Shown in pieces: positions 1 through 8,255 of a stretch of 49,166 bases of DNA (its first letter is position 1; the number at the start of each line of letters is the position of its first letter). Location: NCBI GenBank assembly GCA_003482455.1, contig DMYW01000017.1:12209-61374 (forward strand). The letters run 5' to 3'. This DNA is from Rheinheimera sp. (GTDB lineage Bacteria; Pseudomonadota; Gammaproteobacteria; Enterobacterales; Alteromonadaceae). The position numbers and the translations under genes were made by a program. The notes under the pieces are model-generated. The model was not told the DNA's origin. It worked only from the letters and a program-made list of their open reading frames with translations, and ran no database searches.

Positions 1-2
1 GG

Positions 3-260
3 GGCGAGACACGCAGAGCTTCGCGACGCCATATGCAAGTGCTGCTGGTCATCGAAGACGACGGCGCAGGCTTTCCTGAAGGCATCAGCCCAAAAGCCTT
101 TAGCCAATTTGACAGTAGCGCCAGCACTGGTTTTGGTTTGGGCTTGTATATCGTCAATCAAGTGGTGGCGTGGCACCAAGGGCAGATGCAAATTGGCCGA
201 AGTCACGTGCTTGGTGGCGCGGCGGTGACGTTGGTGTTGCCTGCAGCACCACCGCATTAA
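3..260 (+). CDS. Sensor histidine kinase, C-terminal fragment
   Basis: The reading frame is open from the left edge of the window, so only the end of the gene is seen. The fragment carries the G1 box (DDGAGF) and the G2 box (GFGLGLYIV) of a HATPase_c domain, the ATP-binding part of two-component sensor kinases. It ends about 30 residues after G2, a normal C-terminus with no receiver domain. The HisKA dimerisation part and any sensor domain lie outside the window, so the stimulus and partner regulator cannot be inferred. An internal ATG at 33 is unlikely to be a start because the domain begins upstream. Confidence 0.85.
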   Translation, partial: GETRRASRRHMQVLLVIEDDGAGFPEGISPKAFSQFDSSASTGFGLGLYIVNQVVAWHQGQMQIGRSHVLGGAAVTLVLPAAPPH

Positions 261-313
261 ATGTTTTATGCTGCAAGTGCCACTGTAAACAACAGAGTGC
301 CTAGGAGCCGCTG

Positions 314-781
314 ATGACTACCAATAAAACCCAAGCCACTGACGCATCGGTGCAGGACTACCTGCAAAGCCGCGCCGACGCGACGCAACTGGCGGATAGC
401 CAAGTGCTGCTGCAGTTAATGCAGCAAGTAACCGGCGAACCGGCCGTGATGTGGGGGCCAAGTATTGTGGGTTTTGGCAGTTACCGATACCGCTACGCCA
501 GCGGTCATAGTGGCGAAATCTGTTTATTGGGGTTTGCCGTGCGCGGGCGCGATTTGGTGTTGTATTTGGCGCCGGATTATTTTCGCGATGAGCAATTACC
601 AGAGCTTTATAGCGACGCCTTACACGCCACGTTACTGGCCAAACCCAGCAAAAAACCACCGCTAAAACTAAGCAAAGGCTGCTTATATTTCAAACGCTTA
701 GCGGACTTGAACCTGCATGTGCTGCGCGACTGGCTGGCCGCTTCATTACACGAGTTGTTGCGCCGCCATCCGCAAGGCTAG
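314..781 (+). CDS. DUF1801 domain protein
   Basis: A 155-aa protein matching the DUF1801 (PF08818) pattern: an early helix, then a W-G-PSIVGFG block followed by a Tyr-rich strand, and near the end a KGCLYFKRLAD block followed by a Leu-rich helix. Length and motif order fit the family, which has a YdhG-like fold and no settled biochemical role. The ATG at 314 has a possible AGGAG (302-306) seven bases upstream. It follows the histidine kinase by 53 bp on the same strand and may be co-transcribed. Confidence 0.85.
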   Translation: MTTNKTQATDASVQDYLQSRADATQLADSQVLLQLMQQVTGEPAVMWGPSIVGFGSYRYRYASGHSGEICLLGFAVRGRDLVLYLAPDYFRDEQLPELYSDALHATLLAKPSKKPPLKLSKGCLYFKRLADLNLHVLRDWLAASLHELLRRHPQG

Positions 782-829
782 GGTGTCAGCGCAAGGCTTT
801 GCGGTGACCGACTCGCGCCACACTACGCG

Positions 830-860
830 AAAGAACCGAGCAAGCGCGTGGCCTGCTCGG
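830..860 (-). terminator. Rho-independent terminator for the OMP gene
   Basis: Read on the minus strand, CCGAGCA pairs with TGCTCGG (7 bp, loop about 11 nt) and is followed by TTCTTT. It lies 10 bp after the stop of the outer-membrane protein gene and between two converging genes. Confidence 0.55.
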
Positions 861-869
861 CTTTGAGCA

Positions 870-1478
870 TTAGAACGCGTACGACACGCCTAATTTGAAT
901 TGCGCCACGTCGCTGTCTTTGGCGTAACCGACAACGCCATGGAACTGGTCAGTAAATGCGTAGCGACCGTCCAGACCAATCGAGGTCGTGGCATCTGCAT
1001 CGCCGCCAGCATCTAAACGCTCTAAAAAGACGCCGCCTTCAAACTTACCGAAGCTGCGCTTAACACCCGCTTTTAATTGATAACCAGTTTCAGTTTCAGA
1101 GTCCGACACTAACTGGTTGTTATAGGCGATATCGGCGCTCATTTCTTGGCGCACATAACCCAATTGCGCATACAGATCCGTTTGTGCATTCAGCGCGTGA
1201 CGGTAACCCACGGCAACACCTAACTGATCGATGTTGAAGTCATACACAGCACCAGGCACAGTGTCGGCATCTTCAACACTGAACCAGTTTGCAGTGACAA
1301 ACACGTTTTCAGTTAATAACTTAGAGCCTTCCAGGCCAAGGCCTGTGTATTTGCTGTCAGCTTCGTTGACATCAAAGCTGTTGTAGGTCAGGTTGACGTA
1401 ATCATAGGTGTTTTTGGTTTCTGCAAGCGCCACAGAACAGACGCTAGACAGCACAGCGGCAAGTAATAATTTTTTCAT
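870..1478 (-). CDS. Small outer-membrane beta-barrel protein
   Basis: A 202-aa precursor. The start at 1478 is chosen because it gives a classic signal peptide (MKKLLLAAVLSSVCSVALA, cut after ALA); an upstream in-frame extension adds 27 non-signal residues. The mature part alternates polar and hydrophobic residues in short strands (about eight) and ends in Tyr-Ala-Phe, the C-terminal aromatic expected of BamA-assembled outer-membrane barrels. It resembles the OprF-N/OmpA-like or 'porin family' 8-strand barrels without a peptidoglycan-binding domain. Substrate or ligand is unknown. A terminator follows on its strand. Confidence 0.8.
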   Translation of the reverse strand: MKKLLLAAVLSSVCSVALAETKNTYDYVNLTYNSFDVNEADSKYTGLGLEGSKLLTENVFVTANWFSVEDADTVPGAVYDFNIDQLGVAVGYRHALNAQTDLYAQLGYVRQEMSADIAYNNQLVSDSETETGYQLKAGVKRSFGKFEGGVFLERLDAGGDADATTSIGLDGRYAFTDQFHGVVGYAKDSDVAQFKLGVSYAF

Positions 1479-1859
1479 TAATATATGTCCATAAATAAGT
1501 CTCAGACACCGTGTCCGAGCCGAAAACCCGCCCTCTGAACTGCGGCAATGCAGATGCAAAAAACCAGCAAGACCAAAAAGCGGCCGCTGATTCTAAACAC
1601 AAAAAAAATAAATAGAAACATATAGCTATGATGTGCTGAAGCAGACTGTATGGTGACGCGACAGTATTTTAATCTGCAAAATTATTCGTTTAATTCAGCA
1701 CAATAACGCACGGCAACACATCATCCACAAATATAACCTGTAGCCATTCGATACATCATATTGTGTACCCTGCCCGTACAGTAGTGACAATGCAGAGACA
1801 TTGCTATATCTTGCGCGCCCTTTTGTCACTTGCCCACCTGTTCAATCGAAGGAATCGTT
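1479..1859. other. Intergenic region between divergent genes
   Basis: This 381-bp gap separates the divergently transcribed barrel gene and the unknown gene at 1860, so it should hold both promoters. It is AT-rich around 1600-1760. I see a weak inverted repeat CAATG-N6-CATTG at about 1789-1804 but no convincing -35/-10 pair and no small gene. Confidence 0.4.
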
Positions 1860-2585
1860 ATGAATACAAAAGTTGCAATGCTTGACCCTGTTGTGCCAGT
1901 CCTTGTGCAGTTCTTTCAACAGAATTTGCCACGACTACAGCGTGTGTATCAGTGGCAAATACCGGTGCTGGCCGGGTTTTCAGCACAAAAACAGCGTGGC
2001 TATGACGCCAATGTGCAGTTAAAACAGCATTTGGCACAGCGCTGGGAGTTGGCAAGCCGCGAGCAACAACTAGAGTTGGCCAAATTTGTGGTAGCTAAAT
2101 GGGGTGGTGTTCGCGGTAACAAACCCGAAACCCTTGCGGCTTATGTTGATGAACTGAACAAGGCGCAACCGACCACACCACTGAAAGGTATCGCCAGTTA
2201 CTCCAAAATATTCTCTATCGCCAAACCTACCCAATACGCAATTTATGATGCGCGCGTCGCTGCCTGCCTCAATGCCATTCAATGGCTTGCCGGTGCCCAA
2301 GGTGTCGCCTTTTGTTACGTCGATGGACGCAACAATGTTGTTGGGCACAGCCAAAAGAAAATCGGTTTTACCCACAACCCCACATTTGCGCTCAAAGCCC
2401 TGTACGCCAAGGGTTGGACTGAAATACGCAAAGATGACTGTTATGCCACCTACTTACAGTTGTTACAGCGCTGCGCCGCCGAACTCGATGGCGCGCCCAT
2501 CTATCAATTAGAAATGCTGCTGTTTGCATTGGCCGAAGAGCAATGCCAAGCCGCTATCGATCAAGCCGAGCGCGCAGCGTCATAA
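1860..2585 (+). CDS. Unknown protein, 241 aa
   Basis: Not recognised. The ATG at 1860 is preferred over the upstream in-frame start at 1830 because GAAGGA precedes it by six bases. The predicted product is soluble and mostly helical, with no signal peptide or membrane segment. A central block KWGGVRGNKPETLAAYV, then YSKIFSIAKPTQYAIYDARVA, looks like a conserved core of a helical domain resembling HhH-glycosylase-type folds, but I cannot name the family. The next gene starts 93 bp downstream, and a strong palindrome lies between them. Confidence 0.75.
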   Translation: MNTKVAMLDPVVPVLVQFFQQNLPRLQRVYQWQIPVLAGFSAQKQRGYDANVQLKQHLAQRWELASREQQLELAKFVVAKWGGVRGNKPETLAAYVDELNKAQPTTPLKGIASYSKIFSIAKPTQYAIYDARVAACLNAIQWLAGAQGVAFCYVDGRNNVVGHSQKKIGFTHNPTFALKALYAKGWTEIRKDDCYATYLQLLQRCAAELDGAPIYQLEMLLFALAEEQCQAAIDQAERAAS

Positions 2586-2615
2586 CCCGTCCGTTTCTGC
2601 TGCTTATTGCACCCG

Positions 2616-2642
2616 CCGATGTAACCTGTTTTGTTACATCGG
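2616..2642. promoter_or_regulatory. 27-bp palindrome, GATGTAAC-N7-GTTACATC type
   Basis: Perfect inverted repeat with 10-bp arms, CCGATGTAAC and GTTACATCGG, around a 7-bp spacer. It ends 36 bp before the ATG at 2679. The same inner 8-bp arms, the same 7-bp spacer length and the same right flank (GGCCTTGTA) recur at 28382-28412, again about 40 bp before a start codon. This suggests a shared operator or dispersed element rather than a terminator, as no T-run follows. Confidence 0.55.
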
Positions 2643-2678
2643 CCTTGTATCCTGCGTGCTTGATTGAGGAGGGGCAAC

Positions 2679-2888
2679 ATGGCCAGTCAGTATTTACGCG
2701 ATGCCAGTGGCGTGATTTACGCCATTATTGACGACGAAGGTGGCGGTAATCAGGTGATCCGCACCTACGAACATGGCTGGATTGGGCGCTATTATGCGAT
2801 CCCTAATATCACAGTCGAACTGCGCACCGGCGCCATTATTGCCCGTGGCAATGCCCTCGCCTCATTGGTTTCCCCCAAACGCTATTAG
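2679..2888 (+). CDS. Small hypothetical protein, 69 aa
   Basis: A small protein starting at an ATG with a strong GAGGAGG Shine-Dalgarno about seven bases upstream. It is predicted to be mainly beta-strand (YLRDASGVIYAIIDD, then an RTYEHGWIGRYY block) and has no signal peptide or membrane segment. The 8-bp gap to the deacetylase-like gene suggests co-translation with it. I do not recognise a family. Confidence 0.7.
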   Translation: MASQYLRDASGVIYAIIDDEGGGNQVIRTYEHGWIGRYYAIPNITVELRTGAIIARGNALASLVSPKRY

Positions 2889-2896
2889 GAGTGGCC

Positions 2897-3766
2897 ATGG
2901 AACTATTACCCATCTTTTATCGCCCAGAAATAGTCCAGCACATCAAAAGCTTTTCCCCCAGCGCCAGCAAAGCGCCGGCGGTATTGGACAGTTGGGCGCA
3001 ACTGGGCATTCCCACGGCAATTCACAGCTTTGCGCCTGTGTCGACCGATGATCTAAAACTGGCGCACGACCCTTGGTATGTCGATGCGGTGTTTAACGGC
3101 AGCATGCTCAACGGCTTTCGCAACAAAGACGTGCAAGTCGCAGACAGTTGCCGCTATACCGTCGGCGCTATGTACGCCGCAGCCGAGTGGGCGCTGCGCA
3201 CGGGCCAAGTGGCCATCGCGCCTGTGTCTGGGTTTCACCACGCCAACTATGCCGATGGTTATGGTTTTTGTACCTTTAATGGCTTATTGATCACCGCGTT
3301 AATGCTAAAAAAGCAGCAGAAAATTCAGCGACTTGGCATCTTAGATTTGGATGTGCACGAAGGCGATGGCTCGGCTGGGATCATCGAGCGCTTGTCGTTG
3401 GCGTCTTGGATCACCCATCACTCAATGGGCTATGCCACCGCGACCACGCCGGAACACGCTACAGCGTATCTGGCGAGCTTACCGACGGTGATTGAGCAGA
3501 TGCAGGACTGCGACTTGGTGTTGTTTCAAGCCAGTGCTGACCCGCACATTGACGACCCGCTCGGCGGTTTTTTAACGACCGCAGAGCTGCAACTACGTGA
3601 CGAGATCGTCTTTCGGACGTGCCAACAGTTAGGGCTTCCCTTGGCCTGGAACTTAGCAGGTGGTTATCAACGTGATGCGCAGCAGTCGATCCGCCCCGTG
3701 TTGACCTTGCATGACAACACGCTTCGCGCCTGCGCTGCGGTGTATTTAAAACGTCTGGAGCAGTAG
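2897..3766 (+). CDS. Histone deacetylase / AcuC-AphA family amidohydrolase
   Basis: A 289-aa zinc-dependent deacetylase-like protein. The sequence shows the family motifs in order: the catalytic His pair H114-H115 in GFHHAN, GFCTFNG, the zinc ligands D152 and H154 in LDLDVHEGDG, the third ligand D215 in SADPHIDD, and the GGY motif with catalytic-type Y257. Bacterial relatives remove acetyl groups from proteins, acetylpolyamines or acetoin-related substrates; the substrate here is unknown. It is shorter than typical 300-370 aa members. The ATG at 2897 is chosen because AGGAG precedes it; a GTG two codons upstream overlaps that site. It is probably an operon with the 69-aa protein. Confidence 0.9.
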   Translation: MELLPIFYRPEIVQHIKSFSPSASKAPAVLDSWAQLGIPTAIHSFAPVSTDDLKLAHDPWYVDAVFNGSMLNGFRNKDVQVADSCRYTVGAMYAAAEWALRTGQVAIAPVSGFHHANYADGYGFCTFNGLLITALMLKKQQKIQRLGILDLDVHEGDGSAGIIERLSLASWITHHSMGYATATTPEHATAYLASLPTVIEQMQDCDLVLFQASADPHIDDPLGGFLTTAELQLRDEIVFRTCQQLGLPLAWNLAGGYQRDAQQSIRPVLTLHDNTLRACAAVYLKRLEQ

Positions 3767-3780
3767 TCGGCGCACGCGCC

Positions 3781-4119
3781 TTAGCCAAAAAAACAGCCGT
3801 ATGGGTCGGCGGCGATTTCCGCTAGCGCGCTTTCAATAGCGCGATGCGTCGGTTTGGGCTCGTAGGTGCTCCACTTTAAAGTGGCGCGCATCCACGACAA
3901 CCGCCAATACTTTTGTGTACCGACCCAGGTGATTTTGGCGATAGGGCTTTCAATCAGCATGCTGGGGTCACGCAGCGCCGGGCGGCGTTCAAATACAAAC
4001 ATGGCGTGACCTTCTAATCGATACCGCATGCCTTGGTCGGGGATAAAACTTGGGTACTTGGCGGCAAAGGCCTGCCAAGCTTTTTCGATTTTAAAGAGTT
4101 CAAACTCACTTAACGCCAT
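3781..4119 (-). CDS. DUF3024 family protein
   Basis: A 112-aa protein that matches the small DUF3024 family over its whole length: an N-terminal helix (EFELFKIEKAWQAFAAKY), a YRLEGHAMFVFERRP strand block, PIAKITWVGTQKYWRLSWMR, KWSTYEP, and the characteristic C-terminal DPYGCFFG. The function of the family is unknown. It converges on the deacetylase-like gene, with 14 bp between the stops. Confidence 0.88.
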   Translation of the reverse strand: MALSEFELFKIEKAWQAFAAKYPSFIPDQGMRYRLEGHAMFVFERRPALRDPSMLIESPIAKITWVGTQKYWRLSWMRATLKWSTYEPKPTHRAIESALAEIAADPYGCFFG

Positions 4120-4641
4120 AAAGGTATCTCGTTGATTTTGTGCGTGTTACATCGCCTTGATATCGGCAATCTAGACCTGCCGCGGCGCTTTATCAAGCCA
4201 GCCAAGCGCTGTTTTGCCATTTTTCTGCTGACTGACGAAAAAAAACCGACAACAGGCACAAGCTATTGATAAGTGCTTAATTAGTAACAATAAATTTAGA
4301 ATTTTTGCGATAAACCGCCGCACGCTTCGACGGCGGTTGGGCGATGAGATGGCTCGGTTGCGTCGAAGGAAACTACGGCAGGCGGGTGCCCACTGCAGAC
4401 TTCAAACCATCGCCGCAACCAGACAGACCCACTCGGTTTAGCAACTGCGATTCCAGCAACCGCTATGTGGTAACCCGCCAGCCGCTCTTTGCGAAAAACC
4501 ACGGCACACAGCGCGGGTGCCCACTGCAGACTTCAGACAATCGCCGGAAACCCACAGGCCCACTCCATTCAGCACCTACGATTCCCTGCAACTGCGATAT
4601 GTTGACCCGCCAGCCGCGCCCGGCTGGCCACCCCAACACGA
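4120..4641. other. 522-bp gene-free gap
   Basis: No gene is supported here. At 4146-4153 it contains a half-site GTTACATC followed by GCCTTG, like the right arm and flank of the palindromes at 2616 and 28382. The right half is the tandem repeat described separately. Open frames in both orientations are by-products of the repeat. Confidence 0.5.
4382..4640. repeat. Tandem direct repeat, two imperfect ~131-bp units
   Basis: Two head-to-tail copies begin at 4382 and 4513, both with GCGGGTGCCCACTGCAGACT. Further matching blocks recur at the same offset, such as GCCCACTC/ACCCACTC, GCGATTCC/ACGATTCC and ACCCGCCAGCCG (4473 and 4605). The copies have diverged in between. They sit between the 3' end of the SEC-C gene and the DUF3024 promoter region. 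No coding sense is apparent. Confidence 0.7.
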
Positions 4642-5694
4642 TTAAGCGCCGCAGCACTTTTTGAATTTTTTACCGCTGCCACAAGGGCATGGGTCGTTGC
4701 GACCAACCCCGGCCGCTTTGGCTTTGGCCAGCGGTACCGTGCGCTGCTCCACTGCGTCCGTGATAGGAGCTGTTACTTCTAACAACCGCTCGCGGGCTAG
4801 ACGCCATAATTCGGCGGCATCGCCGCTTTGCCCGCTTGGGTCCGCGTCCGCTGCACTGGCTTGAGCCAGCAATGTATCAATGTCAGGCTTGTTTTTTGCC
4901 AGTTCCGCCGCGGTTTGAAACGCCAGCCAGCTGCTGACGGACTCAATCTCAAAGCTTGGTTGCACCAAACCCGACGCCAGCGGCTGGCTTAAGCCTTCGC
5001 TACGCCACTGGTTAATTTGCCGACTGGTCACATGGGCCAAGTCCAGCTTGTTTTGGCGCAGCAGCGTTTGGAACGTCACTTTGAACTGCTCCAGACCAAA
5101 ACTTAAACACCAAATCGCGATCTCGGACAACACAAAGGCTTGGCCGCGTTTGACCGCGTTTTCGATAATTTCGACCAGCGCCAGCACCAATTCGCTTTGG
5201 CGCTGCTGAATGTGCTCGGGTTGCGCCTGCAAGCGCAGCTGTTCGAACTGGGCAAACAGTGCCGCCAACGCCGCCGATTTCACCAACTCGCCAGCCTTGT
5301 CGCTGCGCGCTAACGCCAGTAGTGGCGCGCTGTCCCCCGCCGCCATGATGTACAGCAAGCTAGGCATTTCTTCGGTCAGCGCATCACCTAAGGTGTACTC
5401 GAGGTCTGAACCTAAACCATCGTCGGTGTCCACCCAAGCAAAAAACGCCGGCGCTTTGCTGAGATCGGCCAAGTCAACCAGCAACAACACCCCAAAAAAC
5501 AGCTGCTGATACTCTTCGTCACTCAGCTCTTCGCCCGTGTTCATCCGCTGCATTAACGCGTCGACGGCAGGCCAAAACTCAGCCCACTGCGCCTTGGCTG
5601 CTTGCAGCGCCTCGCGCGGAAAACGCAGCTGCTCGCCGCCTTGGTCGGTGGGCTCTTCGCTGCCTAATTGCTGCAAAATGTCGGCGATATTCAT
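4642..5694 (-). CDS. DUF1186 protein with C-terminal SEC-C zinc motif
   Basis: A 350-aa soluble helical protein. The last 20 residues (GRNDPCPCGSGKKFKKCCG) are the SEC-C motif, with Cys-x-Cys...Cys-Cys zinc ligands as at the SecA C-terminus. The body, rich in short amphipathic helices, resembles DUF1186 and HEAT-like SEC-C proteins of unknown role. AAGGAT lies about six bases before the ATG. The SEC-C zinc finger in SecA binds SecB and ribosomes; transfer of that role to this protein is inference. Confidence 0.82.
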   Translation of the reverse strand: MNIADILQQLGSEEPTDQGGEQLRFPREALQAAKAQWAEFWPAVDALMQRMNTGEELSDEEYQQLFFGVLLLVDLADLSKAPAFFAWVDTDDGLGSDLEYTLGDALTEEMPSLLYIMAAGDSAPLLALARSDKAGELVKSAALAALFAQFEQLRLQAQPEHIQQRQSELVLALVEIIENAVKRGQAFVLSEIAIWCLSFGLEQFKVTFQTLLRQNKLDLAHVTSRQINQWRSEGLSQPLASGLVQPSFEIESVSSWLAFQTAAELAKNKPDIDTLLAQASAADADPSGQSGDAAELWRLARERLLEVTAPITDAVEQRTVPLAKAKAAGVGRNDPCPCGSGKKFKKCCGA

Positions 5695-6105
5695 AGATAA
5701 TCCTTAAAAATTAACGGCAGACGCCGCTGCTGAATCACGGGGAAACTCAGGCTAAAACCATGCGTATAAGCTGCGTTTTATAACGGACACTACCGCAACG
5801 CACATCTTCGGATGCTGGGGCAATTGCCTATCAAAGATCAAAAAACTGCTGCACGCAGTCCAAACGTCAATCCGCACATGCAACCAGTAGACGCAAAACT
5901 GCTTGAGTAGCCGGCAAACGCTGGCCAAAAAGGCGCAGTGTACTGGCTTTGACGGCGAAGGCAAAGCACGGCGCCCGCTAACGTCACGCGTCTGCTTCAC
6001 GAAACAGCCCTGTTGGCTATATAACGCCACGCTTTTGGGTAGGCAGCCTGCGCTAAAACCTGCTTTAATCAGCAGCATACTGCCCTAACAACTCTAACTA
6101 GCCCC
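5695..6105. other. 411-bp intergenic region between divergent genes
   Basis: It separates the SEC-C gene from the diguanylate cyclase and should contain both promoters. Open frames on each strand lack ribosome-binding sites and plausible protein composition, so I annotate none. No clear palindromes or repeats were seen. Confidence 0.4.
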
Positions 6106-6942
6106 ATGCAGTCATCGACGTTCTATCAGCAGCTACTGCGCTTTCGATGGTCGTTATCGCTGTTCACAGTACTGGCTGTCGCCATCTTGGATTATTACAC
6201 CGGGGCACTGGTCACCTTTTCGGCGTTTTATTTATTGCCGCTGTTGTTAGTGTCGTGGCAACAACGCCGACTCTACAGTCAGCTGTTTATCGGGGTGATT
6301 GTACTGGTGTGGTCACTGGCAAATTACCTCAGCCAGCCCGAGCACTTTTCACCTAGCATCATGCTGTGGAATGGCCTGGTGCGTTGGCTGCATTTGAGCA
6401 TAGTCGCCGAAATCTGGCGGCGCTTTAGCCACAGCCACGCCAGCGCCAAAGCATTGGCCAATACGGACACGCTAACGGGCCTCGCCAATCGACGGGCCTT
6501 TAATAAACAGTTAGCATCTTGGTTAACACATCCCTCGGCGGAGCCTTTACTGCTGATGGCGATCATCGACATCGACTTTTTCAAACAACTCAATGACCAG
6601 CATGGCCACCCGTATGGGGACACTCAATTGCAGCGAGTTGCGCAGGTCATTGAACAGCATTGCCTCGTCAGCGAAAGCTGTGCTCGCCTTGGCGGCGACG
6701 AATTCGCGCTGCTGTGGCACGGCGAATCGCATGCTGCGTTAACCGCTCGCTTGCAACAACTAGCTGCCGACCTGCGCAGCCTCGCGGTGCCTTGCAGTAT
6801 CGGTGGCGCCATCGCAGCGGCCAACCAGACATCGGCACCACAGCTATACCAGCATGCCGACACAGCGCTGTATCAAACCAAAACCAATGGCCGTGGCTTT
6901 GCGACAGTATTTACCGAAGCACGCAGCCAGCACAGCAACTGA
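6106..6942 (+). CDS. Membrane-bound diguanylate cyclase (GGDEF)
   Basis: A 278-aa protein. Residues about 15-105 hold four hydrophobic segments forming a small membrane sensor domain. The GGDEF domain follows: DTLTGLANRRAF at its start, the metal and nucleotide site IDIDFFKQLND, and the catalytic signature GGDEF at 196-200. It therefore should make cyclic di-GMP from two GTP. No RxxD inhibitory site is present five residues before GGDEF, so classical product inhibition is probably absent. No strong Shine-Dalgarno precedes the ATG, so the exact start is slightly uncertain. Confidence 0.92.
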   Translation: MQSSTFYQQLLRFRWSLSLFTVLAVAILDYYTGALVTFSAFYLLPLLLVSWQQRRLYSQLFIGVIVLVWSLANYLSQPEHFSPSIMLWNGLVRWLHLSIVAEIWRRFSHSHASAKALANTDTLTGLANRRAFNKQLASWLTHPSAEPLLLMAIIDIDFFKQLNDQHGHPYGDTQLQRVAQVIEQHCLVSESCARLGGDEFALLWHGESHAALTARLQQLAADLRSLAVPCSIGGAIAAANQTSAPQLYQHADTALYQTKTNGRGFATVFTEARSQHSN

Positions 6943-7112
6943 ACCGTCCCTTGCCCAAGCCAATACAAAGCGGTAGTTTAGAAGGCAGCGCAATCGGGGT
7001 TTGCCAGTGCGATGACGCCCATCCCTGTGACAGCGCCGCTCCTGTTTTCATAGCTATTGGCTATTTTCGCTGCAATGCGCCGCCGTTGGCGCTGCTTCGA
7101 GTTGGAGGGACT

Positions 7113-7526
7113 ATGCCCGCTTTTACTTTGTGGACCGAACAACGCGTGTTATTGGCCGTCGTGCGTGGCGGTTGGAACGAACGCACAGCGCTCGATTATG
7201 CCGAAGCCTTCAAAGCCGCCGCCAAACCGCTACTGGGCGATGACTGGGCGCATATCGTTTATTTAGACGACTGGGAACTGGGCGGCCCAGAGATAGAACC
7301 TGTGGTGCGCGGCTTAGTGAACTGGTGCCTCGACCACCGCCTGCGGCTAGCCGCCCATGTGTACAGCCCCAACATGGTGAAAAAATTCCAGCTCGACCGC
7401 ATGATCAGCGACCAAACCGGCCAATTTGAAAAACGCGTCTACGCCGACGAAACCGCCGCTTTTGCCTGGCTTCAAGCCCGCGGTTTTGATACCGACTCGC
7501 AGCAATTCGACCGCCGCAGCGCCTAA
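7113..7526 (+). CDS. STAS-like 137-aa protein, copy A
   Basis: The start at 7113 has GGAGGGA six bases upstream; the longer in-frame extension to 6660 overlaps the GGDEF gene and is rejected. The protein is soluble, alternating beta strand and helix (RVLLAVVRGGWNERTALDY..., HIVYLDDWELGGPEIEP, LAAHVYSPNMV), a layout like SpoIIAA/STAS-type domains. That assignment is inference. It is clearly paralogous to the next gene over the full 137 residues, sharing for example EQRVLL, the AKPLLG block, DWAHIVYLDDWELG and VYSPNMVK. Confidence 0.8.
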   Translation: MPAFTLWTEQRVLLAVVRGGWNERTALDYAEAFKAAAKPLLGDDWAHIVYLDDWELGGPEIEPVVRGLVNWCLDHRLRLAAHVYSPNMVKKFQLDRMISDQTGQFEKRVYADETAAFAWLQARGFDTDSQQFDRRSA

Positions 7527-7831
7527 CTAAAATCAAGCCGCACGCACACCAAGGCGCACGCGGCTTCACGCCTGGTCAACTTAGGTGTTCAGGTCAGGCG
7601 CGACGCGCTAATTTAACAACAGCGCCAATCTAGCAACGCTAATCCAGCAGCGGCACTAATCTGGCCGCTGCGCCAACCGAGACCGCAGCGCCAAGCCCAG
7701 CCTGCTTATTCGCCGATGCAGCGCCGCCATGCCGACGGCGAGCGGCAAAAAAAATACGACCAAGCCGTTGCGCGAACCCCAAGTGCCTGTGACATACTGC
7801 CAAAAGCTTTGAAAAACCAACAAGGATAGGC
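7527..7831. other. 305-bp gap between paralogues
   Basis: No gene. Just after the stop of copy A, an imperfect hairpin pairs AAGCCGC with GCGGCTT, but no T-run follows. Open frames on the minus strand have no supporting start site. Confidence 0.35.
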
Positions 7832-8245
7832 ATGCCAGCTTTTTCTGCCTGGGTCGAACAACGAGTGCTACTGACTGTCGTGCGCGGCCCATGGAGCGAC
7901 CGCACCGCCATGGATTATTGCGACGCCTTCAAAACCGCCGCCAAACCGCTCCTTGGCGCCGACTGGGCGCACATCGTCTACCTCGACGACTGGGAACTCG
8001 GCAGCCCCGACATCGAACCCATCATCCGCGGCCTCGCCACCTGGGCCGTCAGCAACCGCCTACGCTACTTCGCCCAAGTCTACAGCCCCAACATGGTCAA
8101 ACAATACCAACTCAACCGCATGCTCGTCAGCGACCTCGGCACCTGCGAAAAACGCACCTTCGCCCTCGAAGCCGACGCCTTCGCCTGGTTAACTGAGGTG
8201 GGGTTTGGCACAGATAGCGCGCTGCCGATGGTGAAGAGGGCTTAG
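7832..8245 (+). CDS. STAS-like 137-aa protein, copy B
   Basis: Tandem paralogue of the gene at 7113, of identical length, with AAGGAT before the ATG. The two proteins align without gaps and are conserved along the first two thirds, diverging most in the last 35 residues. Codon use differs sharply from copy A: from about 7920 to 8185 nearly every codon ends in C, whereas the first 30 and last 20 codons look like the neighbours. This stretch also leaves other frames open, which are shadows. Function is unknown. Confidence 0.8.
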   Translation: MPAFSAWVEQRVLLTVVRGPWSDRTAMDYCDAFKTAAKPLLGADWAHIVYLDDWELGSPDIEPIIRGLATWAVSNRLRYFAQVYSPNMVKQYQLNRMLVSDLGTCEKRTFALEADAFAWLTEVGFGTDSALPMVKRA

Positions 8246-8255
8246 GGGAGTCGAC

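Noticed and set aside
4296..4664. Frames of 64-106 aa in the 131-bp repeat
   Set aside because: They arise from the same repeat in different phases and have no start signals.
5752..6088. Overlapping frames of about 60-108 aa on both strands
   Set aside because: No ribosome-binding site, Cys/Ser-rich composition without fold-like pattern, and position in a divergent promoter gap.
7891..8196. Alternate-frame 79-101 aa proteins inside copy B
   Set aside because: Pro/Ser/Thr- or Arg-rich shadows caused by the C-ending codon run in the real gene.
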